Assembly: GCA_965204685.1 (NCBI GenBank) | Contig: OZ242004.1 | Coordinates: forward strand, 3,224,001 to 3,288,000 | Direction of reading: 5' to 3' | DNA from: Bin87 sp965204685 | Lineage (GTDB): Bacteria > Chloroflexota > Dehalococcoidia > Lucifugimonadales > UBA3495 | Length of the DNA: 64,000 bases | Shown: positions 43,699-53,046 of the stretch, piece by piece | How positions within the stretch are numbered: position 1 is the stretch's first letter | How the letters are laid out: each line of letters starts with the position of its first letter | Program-made: the position numbers and the translations under genes | The notes under the pieces: model-generated | The model's database searches: none | What the model was told of the DNA's origin: nothing | Seen by the model: only the letters and a program-made list of their open reading frames with translations

Positions 43699-43803
43699 CC
43701 CCAAACGCAATATTTGATATCCGATTTTCCTGGTATGAGCGCAACCGGAGGCAAATGGTCTAAACTACGCCGACATGGTCATGTTATCGGAGAAAAGGCA
43801 AGC

Positions 43804-45003
43804 ATGAGCGAAACCCGTGGCAGCGGAAACCAACCGCAACTCGCCGTTCCAAGCGTTTACGGAGACGACGGAGTAACCATCATCGGGATGATCGGCGTGG
43901 TGCGCGAATCGCAGGCCAACCGGGGAGCCACGCTGAGCCTGTTCGGCGGCGGAATCAACCCCGGCGCGGAGGTCCCCTCCGGCGTGGACCCTGACTACAT
44001 CCTGGACTTCGCCCGAACCCATGAGGAGGCCGGTTTCGACATGGTGCTGACCGGCTATTCCTCATCGACGCCGGACGGCTTCGAGGTGGCCGGGTACGCC
44101 GCGGCGCATACTGAGCGGTTGGGATACCTGATCGCGCACCGGCCCGGCTTCGTGGCGCCCACGCTCGCTGCCAGAAAGGCTGCCACGCTGGATCAACTCA
44201 CCAATGGTCGGATCGCCCTGCACATCATCACCGGGGGCAACGACATCGAGCAGCGTCAGGATGGCGACTGGCTGGATCACGACTCGCGGTATCGCCGCAC
44301 GGACGAATACCTGGACGTGATACGCCGCATCTGGACGGAGACCGAACCCTTCGACCACGACGGCGAGTTCTATCACCTGCAGGCCGCGTACAGCCAGGCA
44401 AGGTGCCGGCAATTCCCGCATGTTCCACTCTTCTTTGGTGGAGCCTCGGAGGCCGCGCTGGATACCGCCAGCCGCCGTGCCGACCTTTTCGCGCTTTGGG
44501 GCGAGCCCCGGGCGTCCATCGCCGAACGCATTACAGACGTACGTCGACGCGTAGGGGCGGCAGGACGTGACCCGGCGGATATGCGGTTCAGCCTGTCGGC
44601 GCGGCCCATTCTCGCCGCTACCGAGGAAAAAGCCTGGCAACGGGCAGAGGAGATCCTGGCCCGGGTGCAGCAGGCAACCGCCGGGCGGATTACTCCGGGC
44701 GTCCCGACGCGGCCACAATCCGAGGGCGCATGGCGCCTGCTGCGTTTCGCGGCCGAAGGGAACGTGCACGACGAGCGGCTCTGGATGCCCATCGCGGCCG
44801 CCAGCGGAGCGTCGGGCAGCACCACGTGCCTGGTGGGCACGCCGCAACAGGTGGCGGACGCCCTGCTGGCGTACTACGACCTGGGATGCAGCGCGTTCAT
44901 CATTCGCGGGTTCGATCCACTGGCGGACGCCGCCGATTACGGAAGGGAGCTGATCCCTCTGGTGAGGGAAGGAGTCACTCAACGTCGCAAAGCCGCCGTG
45001 TGA
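43804..45003 (+). CDS. LLM-class monooxygenase, alkanesulfonate/dimethylsulfone-monooxygenase-like (SsuD/SfnG group)
   Basis: The 399-aa TIM-barrel protein has LIAHRPGFVAPTLAARKAATLDQL, GRIALHIITGGNDIEQRQDGD and the DERYxRTDEYLD-like RYRRTDEYLDVIRRIW segment, the pattern of SsuD and SfnG two-component monooxygenases that release sulfite from organosulfonates using FMNH2. A reductase partner is not seen. The start at 43804 is chosen over the open frame to 43714 because GGAG lies upstream. Confidence 0.85.
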   Translation: MSETRGSGNQPQLAVPSVYGDDGVTIIGMIGVVRESQANRGATLSLFGGGINPGAEVPSGVDPDYILDFARTHEEAGFDMVLTGYSSSTPDGFEVAGYAAAHTERLGYLIAHRPGFVAPTLAARKAATLDQLTNGRIALHIITGGNDIEQRQDGDWLDHDSRYRRTDEYLDVIRRIWTETEPFDHDGEFYHLQAAYSQARCRQFPHVPLFFGGASEAALDTASRRADLFALWGEPRASIAERITDVRRRVGAAGRDPADMRFSLSARPILAATEEKAWQRAEEILARVQQATAGRITPGVPTRPQSEGAWRLLRFAAEGNVHDERLWMPIAAASGASGSTTCLVGTPQQVADALLAYYDLGCSAFIIRGFDPLADAADYGRELIPLVREGVTQRRKAAV

Positions 45004-45097
45004 GGTCGCATTTACCCCGTACGGAGCTCCAAAACCGGGCTGCATGAAGGCGCATATCTGATACCATACGCGCCACCGCAGTATCGGGAGGCCACGT

Positions 45098-46309
45098 ATG
45101 GTCGACTACGCATCCCTGTTCTCCAGTAATTTGCCGAGGTCTGTAGCCACGCCCCCGGGCGCGGGCGACGCCGTCAAGTACATTTTTTCAATTACCAACG
45201 CAGTGCCCGAGGTCGTTGATGCCGACGAGTACCTGGCTGCCATCCGGACCGGTCTGGAAACCAACGGAGCCGCATCGCTGGCCGGTTACCCGCCCCCCGG
45301 CGGGCACGTGGGCCTGAGGGAAATGATCGCCGAGAGACTGGCAGCCAACCGCGGCTACGAGGTCTCCCCCAACGATGTGTTCATCTCGGACGGGGCGGGC
45401 GGCACCATTGCCATAATCCTGGAATCCTTCATCAACCCGGGGGACGCCGTTTTGGTGGAGGAATTCACCTACATGGGCAGCCTGCGCATGATGATGGAAC
45501 GCGGCGCGGAACCGATCCATGTGGCCTGCGACAACGACGGCATGCTGCCCGACGCCCTGGAAGACACGCTGGCATCGCTGGAAAGTTCGGGCCGCCGGGC
45601 CAAGTTCGTCTGGACGATTCCGGTGTACCAGAACCCCCTGGGCTTCACCGTGTCTGAGGGGCGACGGCGGGCAATACTGGAAGTTGCCCAGAAGTACGGG
45701 GTGCCGGTGATGGAGAACGAATCCTACGCCGATTTCCGTATCGACGGCGACCCGCTCCCTCAGGCCATGTCCGGCATCAGCGACCAGGGCGATGTGTTCT
45801 ACGTATCGTCGTTCACCAAGCTTCTGGGGTGCGGGTTGCGTGTGGGCTTCGGCGTGCTGCCCCGCGGAGTGCAGGACGCGCTGCCGCAGGTTAACGCTGA
45901 GAACCTGCCGCGTCGCAGCGTGAGCCACCTCGCCACCACCATGGTCTACGAGTACATGCGCGCCCACGAGGCGGACCATATCGAAGCCGTCCGGCAGGCG
46001 CTCCTGGCGCGACGCGACGCGATGATCAGCGCCCTGGAGAGCAACTTCCCGTCCTTCTGCGAGTGGACCCACCCTCATGGCGGAATGATGATGTTCGTCA
46101 AGCTGCCCGAAAACGCCGACACGTGGTCCACCCTGGTCAAAGCCACCGCGCGGGACGTCAAATACAATCCGGGAGGAATGTTCCGGTCGGATCGCGGACG
46201 CAACAATCACCTGCGCCTCACCTACAGCCACAATTCGCCGGAGGAAATACGCGAAGGCGTAGCGCGGCTGGCCGAGCTCTTCCAGGAGGAGGGTTATTTC
46301 GAGGGCTGA
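45098..46309 (+). CDS. PLP-dependent aminotransferase, class I/II
   Basis: The 403-aa fold-type I enzyme shares the layout of the protein at 15522-16709: FISDGAGGTIAIILESF, IPVYQNPLG, and the Schiff-base lysine in VSSFTKLLGCGLRVGF. It belongs to the 2-aminoadipate/valine-pyruvate-like group; the substrate is uncertain. GGGAGG lies 8 bp before the ATG. It is 68 bp upstream of the formate dehydrogenase gene on the same strand, but a shared role is not evident. Confidence 0.9.
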   Translation: MVDYASLFSSNLPRSVATPPGAGDAVKYIFSITNAVPEVVDADEYLAAIRTGLETNGAASLAGYPPPGGHVGLREMIAERLAANRGYEVSPNDVFISDGAGGTIAIILESFINPGDAVLVEEFTYMGSLRMMMERGAEPIHVACDNDGMLPDALEDTLASLESSGRRAKFVWTIPVYQNPLGFTVSEGRRRAILEVAQKYGVPVMENESYADFRIDGDPLPQAMSGISDQGDVFYVSSFTKLLGCGLRVGFGVLPRGVQDALPQVNAENLPRRSVSHLATTMVYEYMRAHEADHIEAVRQALLARRDAMISALESNFPSFCEWTHPHGGMMMFVKLPENADTWSTLVKATARDVKYNPGGMFRSDRGRNNHLRLTYSHNSPEEIREGVARLAELFQEEGYFEG

Positions 46310-46377
46310 CCGGGCAGCGCATAGCGCCGTCAGCCAATTGTAATTCCGAGAACACAGGCGGGTCCGGGGGTGCAACG

Positions 46378-49179
46378 ATGGTCGTCACCAGTCCAACGAT
46401 CAGCGTGACGGTTGATGGGGTTCCGGTAAGCGTGGAAGCCGGGTCCTCCGCGCTCGATGCCGTCAACGCTGCCGGCGTGCCGCTCTCCCAGTTGTGCAAA
46501 GATGCCGACATGCCGGCCATTGGCGCGTGTCGGACCTGCCTGGTGCAGATTGATGGCATTCGCGGATTCCCAGCCTCGTGCTCGACGCCAGTCAGCGACG
46601 GCATGGTGATCCGCACTGATACGGCCGACGCCAGGCGCATTCGTTCCGGCGTTATCGAGCTCACGCTGGGTATGGTGGGTAACGGGAACCGCTCAGTCGA
46701 GACAAATGTGGATGGGTACGGGCTGCTGTCCGACGCAGCCAGGTTGCACGGAATATCCACAACACGCTGGGGTTCCCGGCCACGTCAGCCTACGGATGAA
46801 TCCAACCCGGTGTTCAACCTGGCCATGGACGCATGCATCCTGTGCGCCCGTTGCGTCAACGCCTGCCAGTCCAGCCACCAATTCATCGGCGCAATAGACG
46901 TGCTGGGCGCCGGCTCGGCCGCCCGTATCGCCACCGCGGGCGACAAACCGCTGGGCGAAAGCATCTGCACCACGTGCGGCCAATGCCTCAGCGTGTGCCC
47001 CACCGGCGCGATCAGCGTCAAAGCGCCTGCGGACACCAGAACGCCGACCCGCCAGGTCAAGACCACCTGCCCTTACTGCGGCGTGGGCTGCGGCATCAAG
47101 CTGGAGGTCAATGATGCCACGGAAGGGCTCGATGCGGGCCGGATCATCGCCGCGCATGATGACCCCGACAACCTTTCCAGCCTCGGGATGCTGTGCGTGA
47201 AAGGACGCTTCGGCTACACCTTCGTGCAGCACGGCGACCGCATCACGACGCCGCTGATACGCGCGGGCGACCGTTTCACCGGTGATTTTCGAGAGGCGAC
47301 CTGGGATGAGGCGTTGGACCTGGTCGCCTCCCGTCTGGCCGATTACCGAGGTGGATCCTTCGGAACGCTGTGCTCGGCCAAAGCGACTAATGAAGACGGC
47401 TACGTGCAGCAGAAGTTCGCCCGTCTGGTCATGGGCAGCAACAACATCGACCACTGCACCCGCCTCTGCCACGCCCCCTCAGTAGAGGCCATGCTGACCG
47501 CGCTGGGCAGCGGAGCCACCAGCAATTCGTACACTGATTACGAGGCGGCGGGGTGCCTGCTGGTCACCGGCTGCGATCCCACGTCCAACCACCCGGTGGC
47601 GGCCGCGCGGATGCGTCGCGCCGTAGTGGAACGCGGGGCCGGGCTAATCGTCATCAACCCCCGTCGCATTGATATGTGCGACTACGCCGACCTGTGGCTG
47701 CGCCCTTATCCGGGCACCGACGTGGCCCTGCTGAATGCCATGGCCCAAGTCATCGTTGCGGAGGGCCTGTCCGATGCAGACTTCGTGACCAACCGGACGG
47801 AGGGCTACAACGACTGGCTTGCCATTATTGACCAATACTCGCCGGAACGCGCCGCTGCCATCACTGGAGTTCCCGCTGCTGACATCCGCGCCGCCGCCCG
47901 CCTTTTCGCCCGACCACAGGCGCCGAAGGGTAGCGCCTCCGAGCAGGGATATGGTGGTTCCTGCCTCATCTGGGGCATGGGCATCACTCAACACACCAAC
48001 GGCACTCCCAACGTACACAGCTTGCTCAACCTGGCGCTGGTAACGGGGCAGTTAGGACGGCCCGGGTCCGGAGTCTCTCCCTTGCGCGGCCAGAACAACG
48101 TGCAGGGCTGCGGCGACGCCGGGTGCTTGCCCAACTCCCTGCCGGGATATCAGGGTTTGCGCTCGGACGCTGTTGCCAAGTTTGACGCCGCCTGGAAAGC
48201 TAACGGCGCCCTCCCCGGGGTCGCCGGGATGATGGTGACCGACATGGTTGATACCATCAGCGAACCGGGCGGCGTGCGAGCGATGTATATCACCGGAGAA
48301 AACCCCCTACTCAGCGAGCCGGACCTCAACCGGGCAGACGGGTTATTCCGCAAGTTGGACTTCCTGGTGGTACAGGACATTTTCATGCACGAAACTGCCC
48401 TGCTGGCTGATGTCGTACTGCCCGCCACCAGCTTCGCCGAGAAAGATGGAACCTTCACCAACAGCGAACGCCGAGTCCAGCGGGTGCGGCAGGCCGTGGC
48501 TCCGGTGGGCAACAGCCGGCCGGACTGGGACATCGTGTGCGACCTGGCCCGACGGATGTGCGACCGGCTGGATTTACCTTGGGCCGGGCAATTCGCTTTT
48601 CAGCATCCCGGGGAGATTTTCGAAGAGATGGCTGGTTTAACGCCGATTCTGGCGGGCATATCTTACGAGCGGATCGACACCGAAGGCGGACTCCAGTGGC
48701 CATGCCCGACGCCCGCCCATCCTGGCACCAGTTATCTCTATGGCGATAGTTTCCCCCGGGGCGACCGGGCCCAGTTCATCGGCTACGACCAGGGGCCAAT
48801 GGCTGAGGAAACGCCCTCTGAGCGGTTCCCTCTGCTGCTGAACACGGGCAGGGTCTTGTACCACTGGCACGGCGGAACCATCACCCGGCGGGCCAGCAGT
48901 CTCCTAGCGCGGATGTCGAACCTCGAAGTGTCCATCAATCCGGCCGATGGCGAGCGGCTTGGCTTGCGCGATGGCAAGCCCGTTCGCGTGCGCTCCCGCC
49001 GCGGGGAACTCACCGGAGTGACCCGCTTCACCTACCGCATGCGCACCGGCGAGATTTTCATTCCGTTCGTGCGGTTGAACGAGTCGGCGGCAAACTTCCT
49101 GACCAACGCCGTGTACGATCCGGACTCGCGGATCCCGGAGTACAAGGTATGCGCGGTGCGGGTGGAACCCGCGGAGTGA
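46378..49179 (+). CDS. fdhA: formate dehydrogenase, large molybdopterin subunit with N-terminal iron-sulfur domains
   Basis: The 933-aa protein begins with a [2Fe-2S] ferredoxin domain (Cys40, 51, 54, 68), then two [4Fe-4S] motifs (Cys153-163 and Cys197-207), a molybdopterin-domain cluster (Cys231, 234, 238, 273) with Lys275, and active-site Cys364-His365 in DHCTRLCHAPS. It has Cys rather than Sec. The segment where related enzymes carry the His-Cys3 cluster (about residues 97-115) has no cysteine. It would oxidise formate, or possibly reduce CO2, with electrons passing down the cluster chain. No beta subunit is next to it. Confidence 0.9.
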   Translation: MVVTSPTISVTVDGVPVSVEAGSSALDAVNAAGVPLSQLCKDADMPAIGACRTCLVQIDGIRGFPASCSTPVSDGMVIRTDTADARRIRSGVIELTLGMVGNGNRSVETNVDGYGLLSDAARLHGISTTRWGSRPRQPTDESNPVFNLAMDACILCARCVNACQSSHQFIGAIDVLGAGSAARIATAGDKPLGESICTTCGQCLSVCPTGAISVKAPADTRTPTRQVKTTCPYCGVGCGIKLEVNDATEGLDAGRIIAAHDDPDNLSSLGMLCVKGRFGYTFVQHGDRITTPLIRAGDRFTGDFREATWDEALDLVASRLADYRGGSFGTLCSAKATNEDGYVQQKFARLVMGSNNIDHCTRLCHAPSVEAMLTALGSGATSNSYTDYEAAGCLLVTGCDPTSNHPVAAARMRRAVVERGAGLIVINPRRIDMCDYADLWLRPYPGTDVALLNAMAQVIVAEGLSDADFVTNRTEGYNDWLAIIDQYSPERAAAITGVPAADIRAAARLFARPQAPKGSASEQGYGGSCLIWGMGITQHTNGTPNVHSLLNLALVTGQLGRPGSGVSPLRGQNNVQGCGDAGCLPNSLPGYQGLRSDAVAKFDAAWKANGALPGVAGMMVTDMVDTISEPGGVRAMYITGENPLLSEPDLNRADGLFRKLDFLVVQDIFMHETALLADVVLPATSFAEKDGTFTNSERRVQRVRQAVAPVGNSRPDWDIVCDLARRMCDRLDLPWAGQFAFQHPGEIFEEMAGLTPILAGISYERIDTEGGLQWPCPTPAHPGTSYLYGDSFPRGDRAQFIGYDQGPMAEETPSERFPLLLNTGRVLYHWHGGTITRRASSLLARMSNLEVSINPADGERLGLRDGKPVRVRSRRGELTGVTRFTYRMRTGEIFIPFVRLNESAANFLTNAVYDPDSRIPEYKVCAVRVEPAE

Positions 49180-49209
49180 GTGACAGGTCAATGGCCTGCC
49201 ACTCCGCGG
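49169..49209. terminator. hairpin at the fdhA/peroxiredoxin convergent junction
   Basis: CCGCGGAGTG at the fdhA stop pairs with CACTCCGCGG, ten bases, with a 21-nt interval that itself can fold (CAGGTC/GGCCTG). No T-tract is present; it is a possible bidirectional terminator. Confidence 0.45.
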
Positions 49210-49210
49210 T

Positions 49211-49702
49211 CTACTGACTGCGCAAGCGCGCGCGTTCTCGCCCCTCTATGAAGTGCACAGCCTCGTCCGGGCTGACCCGGCCAACGGGTCCGCTGGCGTA
49301 CATGGATCCCAACACGGTACCCCCGCGACCGAGCAGCAACTCCGTGGGCTGGATGTAGCCGCCGCGGTCATCGGACCACCAGGAGCCGAGCATATCGGCC
49401 TGCTCCCTAGTGACGCCGTATGCCATGGGGAAGGTGACGCCGGACTTGGTGGCCATTTCCTCCACCACTTCCTTGGGTTCCACGCTGGCACCGACGATGG
49501 ACAACCCCATCTCGGCCAGCGAATCCTGCTGCGACTGCCACGCGGCCAACTGCCGCGAGCAGTAAGGTCACCAAACCCCGCGATAAAACAGGACGGCGAG
49601 GTAGCGTGACGACATGTCTCCGGGGAGAGTCAGCGTCCCTCCATCAATGAGGTTTAGAGCCAATTCGGGCAAACGGTCGCCCTGTTGCAGTTTGTCATTC
49701 AT
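49211..49702 (-). CDS. peroxiredoxin-like (AhpC/TSA) protein, predicted selenoprotein with Sec45
   Basis: The frame runs from ATG 49702 through an in-frame TGA at 49568-49570 to the stop at 49211, 163 residues if TGA is read. Before TGA it reads ALNLIDGG...VLFYRGVW and after it PYCSRQLAAWQ, the exact context of the redox CxxC in AhpC/TSA-like proteins (RGxWCPYCxRQL), so TGA replaces the first cysteine to give UxxC. A SECIS-like hairpin lies directly downstream. Good conservation on both sides of TGA argues against a pseudogene. It overlaps the HEPN-like gene by 8 bp and has GAGG upstream. Confidence 0.8.
49535..49570 (-). promoter_or_regulatory. bacterial SECIS element with its UGA codon
   Basis: Starting 5 nt after TGA, CTGC pairs with GCAG and CGCGGC with GCCGCG, separated by a small T/TG internal loop. 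The apical loop is AGTTG, with G at its second position. Sixteen bases separate TGA from the loop, within the spacing described for bacterial SECIS elements. Confidence 0.75.
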
Positions 49703-50222
49703 CGTCATTCCTCGGTATCGGGCTCTGTGCGCCGGTAGGACGTTCAGGCCAGAAAAGTTCGTAAAGCCGCTCAGACAACTCCTCGCAGAGTTGGAGGCCG
49801 GCGATTACTTCCGCCTCCGTTTCCACATCTTCATAAAAATTGCTGTGCAGCGTCCGAGCGACCGCAAAAGAGTTGTCAAGCCACTGCTGCGTTGTGGTGT
49901 CGCCCGATGCTCCGGCCAGCCGGCTCAACTCCCGCAGCACTGTCCAGATGGAACCGTGGGTGTGGATGACGCCACCATATTGCGCGCCGATTGCCTTGAT
50001 GGTTTCAGCAACCATTCCCCACGCCTTGTTAGAAGCTTGGGGTAAATCACCATCCTCCAGCAGATGCTTCCAAGCGCTGGCCCGAAAATTGTGTCCAAGC
50101 TGGGCGTATTTCTCCGCCGTTCGGCCGGCATCTCCCGGCTGAGCCGGGTCCCGGCCCGCCGCAAGGCCCCAAGCCACAGCGTCGGCGATGTCGCTGTCAG
50201 CGAAGGTCGGCGGCGTTGACAT
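49695..50222 (-). CDS. PaREP1/HEPN-like helical protein
   Basis: The 175-aa all-helical protein has the AEKYAQLGHNFRASAWKHLLEDGDLPQASNKAWGM-like start and the QWLDNSFAVARTLHSNFYED region of the PaREP1/HEPN-like superfamily, thought to bind nucleotides or act with toxins. Catalytic RxxxxH of HEPN RNases is not obvious. It starts 2 bp after the LLM gene and its end overlaps the selenoprotein start, so the three form one unit. Function unknown. Confidence 0.65.
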   Translation of the reverse strand: MSTPPTFADSDIADAVAWGLAAGRDPAQPGDAGRTAEKYAQLGHNFRASAWKHLLEDGDLPQASNKAWGMVAETIKAIGAQYGGVIHTHGSIWTVLRELSRLAGASGDTTTQQWLDNSFAVARTLHSNFYEDVETEAEVIAGLQLCEELSERLYELFWPERPTGAQSPIPRNDDE

Positions 50223-50224
50223 TG

Positions 50225-51448
50225 TTAGTCGCCGACAGCTTCGGCGGTGGTCGATTTGAGACGCTCGGGCCACCACGGGTCGTCGTATTCGTTGAAAAGA
50301 CCCTTCATGTGGGGCATGACTTCGTTGGCGAACAAGTCGGTGTTCTTCCGCACCAGTTCGGGCGGCATGCTACCGATCTGGAGCAGAACCATGAGGTGTC
50401 CGATGCGTAGCAACTCGCAGGCTTCGGTCAACTTGCGTCGTACCGTTTCGGGACTGCCCCCGATGACGTGGCCCTGTTCGATATAGTCCTTCCAGCTGTT
50501 CTCCTGAGCGGTGCGCTGCGCTTCTTCTCCCATCTGTGGACGCAGGGATTTGCGGATGGACTCCAGCGAGCGGTAGCCGGGGGATTCAGCGAAGGGCGGG
50601 TACACGCGCAGCATCTTCTCGTAGAAATACTTCACGTGCTGCTCGTAGTCCTTCTCCGCCTGCTCGTCGGTCTCGGAAACGCACACCAACTGCAGGAAGC
50701 CCAGACGGTGGGGATTGTCGTCGACGCCCCGCTCGGCGCAGCGCTCCCAATAGCCTTTCACGATGTTGTGGCCCCGCAGGTAGCCGTAATAGGACAGGTA
50801 GCAGTAGACGTAGTCCCTATCGAGGACCCAGTCCCAGGTCTCCAGGCTGCCGGAGCCTGGTATCCACACCGGCGGATGAGGCTCCTGCATTGGGCGCGGC
50901 CAGATGCTGATGTAGCGCAGCTTGTTGTACTTGCCGTTGAAAATCGTGGGCTGGTGCTGCGTCCACGCCTGCATGATCACGTCGTGCGCCTCGGTGTGCC
51001 GGTCGCGCAGCGTGATGGGCACCTGCCCGTAGGAAAACGTGGTGTCCATGGCGGTACCAACGGGGAAGCCGGCGACCAGGCGTCCGTTTGAAATGACATC
51101 GAGCATAGCCATCTCTTCGGCAACGCGCACGGGCGGGTTGTAAAGGGCCAGGCTGTTCCCAAGCACGATGACGGCGCCGTTGCTGGTAGAGTTCGCCAGC
51201 ACCGAAGCGATCAGATTGGGCGACGGCATGATCCCGTAGGCATTGTTGTGATGCTCGTTGACGCAGATGCCGTCAAACCCGACCTCATCCGCGTAACGCA
51301 ACTGATCGATGTACTGGGCGTAGTACTCGTTGCCCTTGGCCGGGTCAAAGTTCTCGTTGGGCAGATCGACCCAGGCCGAGTGGTACTGCTGGGCGAAATC
51401 GTCCGGCAGGTCCTGGTAAGGCATCAGGTGGAAGAAAGAAACTTTCAT
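50225..51448 (-). CDS. LLM-class flavin-dependent oxidoreductase
   Basis: The 407-aa TIM-barrel protein has YADEVGFDGICVNEHHNNAYG, AVIVLGNSLALYNPPVRVAEE and SNGRLVAGFPVGT, the pattern of bacterial luciferase-like monooxygenases of the larger limonene-type group. It may use FMN or F420. It is the first gene of a three-gene unit with the HEPN-like and the peroxiredoxin-like genes. Substrate unknown. Confidence 0.87.
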   Translation of the reverse strand: MKVSFFHLMPYQDLPDDFAQQYHSAWVDLPNENFDPAKGNEYYAQYIDQLRYADEVGFDGICVNEHHNNAYGIMPSPNLIASVLANSTSNGAVIVLGNSLALYNPPVRVAEEMAMLDVISNGRLVAGFPVGTAMDTTFSYGQVPITLRDRHTEAHDVIMQAWTQHQPTIFNGKYNKLRYISIWPRPMQEPHPPVWIPGSGSLETWDWVLDRDYVYCYLSYYGYLRGHNIVKGYWERCAERGVDDNPHRLGFLQLVCVSETDEQAEKDYEQHVKYFYEKMLRVYPPFAESPGYRSLESIRKSLRPQMGEEAQRTAQENSWKDYIEQGHVIGGSPETVRRKLTEACELLRIGHLMVLLQIGSMPPELVRKNTDLFANEVMPHMKGLFNEYDDPWWPERLKSTTAEAVGD

Positions 51449-51512
51449 GTCGATTTACCTCGGCGGCGCGCCGCCGCTAGTGCGGGTTCGGGATTGTAGA
51501 GTCGGGCTTTGG

Positions 51513-52106
51513 TTACTGCGCGGAACCGGCGGAAGGTGGAGGGAACAGATCGGTGACGGGGCGGACGAAGCCAGGCAGGACGGGTTCGGCGGTGATGGTA
51601 TCGCCGGGCCTGAACACCTCTGTACGGTCAGAGCGGAAGGCGATGACGGTACGAGAATTCGGAAAAACCAACCACGCCAGCCGGATACCCGCCGCGAGAT
51701 ATTCCTCCACCTTGCCGAATATGTCCACTGCGGTGTTGTTGGGAGACACGACCTCCACCACCATCACCGGCACTAATTCCAGCAGATCATCGTCCTCAGT
51801 GGGGAGCTCACCGAAGATCACTGCAACATCCGGGCGACGAGAGCGACTACGGTCACTGCCAACGCGGATAGTGGGCTCAGCGTATGCCTCCCCCAGCGCA
51901 CTTTGCACGGCGGCGGAATCGAGATCCCTCCATATCAACCGCACCACCCGCATGTGGCTCGCCATATCACGAGTCATGACCTGTTCTTCCGCATCCCAAA
52001 TGTGCTTCTTGACGATGCGGCCGTCAATCAACTCGCAGCCCTGGATAACATCTCTGGGCAGCGCAACGAATTCTTCCCATGTGTACAACTTTTCGGTGGT
52101 TGTCAT
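51513..52106 (-). CDS. Uma2 family endonuclease-fold protein
   Basis: The 197-aa protein has the Uma2/DUF820 pattern: LYTWEEFVALP, then the PD-(D/E)XK-like acidic residues in RRPDVAVIF and PVMVVEVVSPNNTAVD, followed by KVEEYLAAGIRLAWLV. The family is abundant in cyanobacteria and Chloroflexota; the natural role is unclear. ATG 52106 is chosen over GTG 52112. A second, more distant member is at 61696. Confidence 0.87.
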   Translation of the reverse strand: MTTTEKLYTWEEFVALPRDVIQGCELIDGRIVKKHIWDAEEQVMTRDMASHMRVVRLIWRDLDSAAVQSALGEAYAEPTIRVGSDRSRSRRPDVAVIFGELPTEDDDLLELVPVMVVEVVSPNNTAVDIFGKVEEYLAAGIRLAWLVFPNSRTVIAFRSDRTEVFRPGDTITAEPVLPGFVRPVTDLFPPPSAGSAQ

Positions 52107-52147
52107 CAGCACACCTCGGACACCGAAGAGCGTCGGCGGAGCGGGGA

Positions 52148-52990
52148 TTAGCCGGCCAGCCAGGACTTTACGGCGGCGATGAAGTCGGAAGGGTTGTCCT
52201 CAAACACCATGTGGCCGGCCCGCTCGATGTTCACCATCCTGCCTTGGGCCAGGGTTTCCACCATCTGGTCGGCGGTTTCCTGGGTGAGCAGGTCGGTTTC
52301 CGTGCCGCGCACGATGAGGGTCGGGCAGGTAATGTTCGTCAACACGGGCCAGAGGTCCGCTGCGGGGGCTGCGGTTCCGTTGATCCGCTGCTCGCGGATC
52401 GCCGGATCAAACTTCCAACCGAGCTTGCCGTCGGGGAGTTGGCGGGTCTGACCGGCGAGACGACGGCGCATGACCGGCTCGGAAGCGAATCGATTGCCGC
52501 CCTGCACGTGGGCCAGCGCGGCCTCGAAGTTGTCGAATTCGGGAGGAATGGCGCGCAGTTCTTCAGTGATCCGGTTGCCGCCGGTCGCCTCGATGCGCGG
52601 TCCGATATCGACAATGCACAGGCGTTCCAGTCTCTCTGGATGCTCGCCGGCAAAGGCCATGCTGTTGCGACCGCCCATGGAATGTCCGAACAGGACGAAC
52701 TTGTCCAATCCGATGGCGTCCACGAAGCCAAGCAGGTCGGCCACGAAAGCCTCGGTGGAGTAGTCACCGCCCGGCGCGTGGTCGGTGTCGCCGCGCCCGC
52801 GTTGGTCCAGTGCATAGACGTGGTAATCGGCGCACAGGGATTCGGCGACGTCAGCCCAGACGTTGGCGTGGCCGCGGAGCCCGTGGAGAAGTACCAAAGG
52901 CGGCTGGCCCTCGGTTCCCCAGTCGAGGTAATGCAGGTTGATTCCGTTTGCGGTGACGGTTCGGCTCTTGGGTTGCACTTGTGTCGTCAT
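52148..52990 (-). CDS. alpha/beta hydrolase
   Basis: The 280-aa protein has the oxyanion HGLRGHANVW loop, nucleophile elbow GHSMGGRNS, a late Asp in IVRGTETDLLT and His in IERAGHMVFEDN, a complete Ser-Asp-His triad. It may cleave an ester, epoxide or C-C bond. GGGAGG precedes the ATG. It lies 56 bp downstream of an enoyl-CoA hydratase on the same strand. The substrate is unknown. Confidence 0.9.
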   Translation of the reverse strand: MTTQVQPKSRTVTANGINLHYLDWGTEGQPPLVLLHGLRGHANVWADVAESLCADYHVYALDQRGRGDTDHAPGGDYSTEAFVADLLGFVDAIGLDKFVLFGHSMGGRNSMAFAGEHPERLERLCIVDIGPRIEATGGNRITEELRAIPPEFDNFEAALAHVQGGNRFASEPVMRRRLAGQTRQLPDGKLGWKFDPAIREQRINGTAAPAADLWPVLTNITCPTLIVRGTETDLLTQETADQMVETLAQGRMVNIERAGHMVFEDNPSDFIAAVKSWLAG

Positions 52991-53046
52991 GACTATCCTC
53001 CCTGGATACTGTTGGTTCTTGCGGGAATTGGCCTAGAATGGCGCGG

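Larger units (their letters stand above)
43383..43803. other. 421-bp intergenic region holding a minus-strand RNA/peptide unit
   Basis: The gap between the MobA-like gene and the next plus-strand gene contains, on the minus strand, a promoter (43672-43698), a ribosome site with a 25-codon ORF (43510-43587), a set of competing hairpins (43446-43537) and a terminator-like stem (43397-43430). The plus-strand gene at 43804 has its own GGAG site 15 bp upstream. Confidence 0.65.

Noticed and set aside
47440..47490. Possible selenocysteine in formate dehydrogenase
   Set aside because: The active-site codon is TGC (Cys364) in DHCTRLCH; no in-frame TGA is present.
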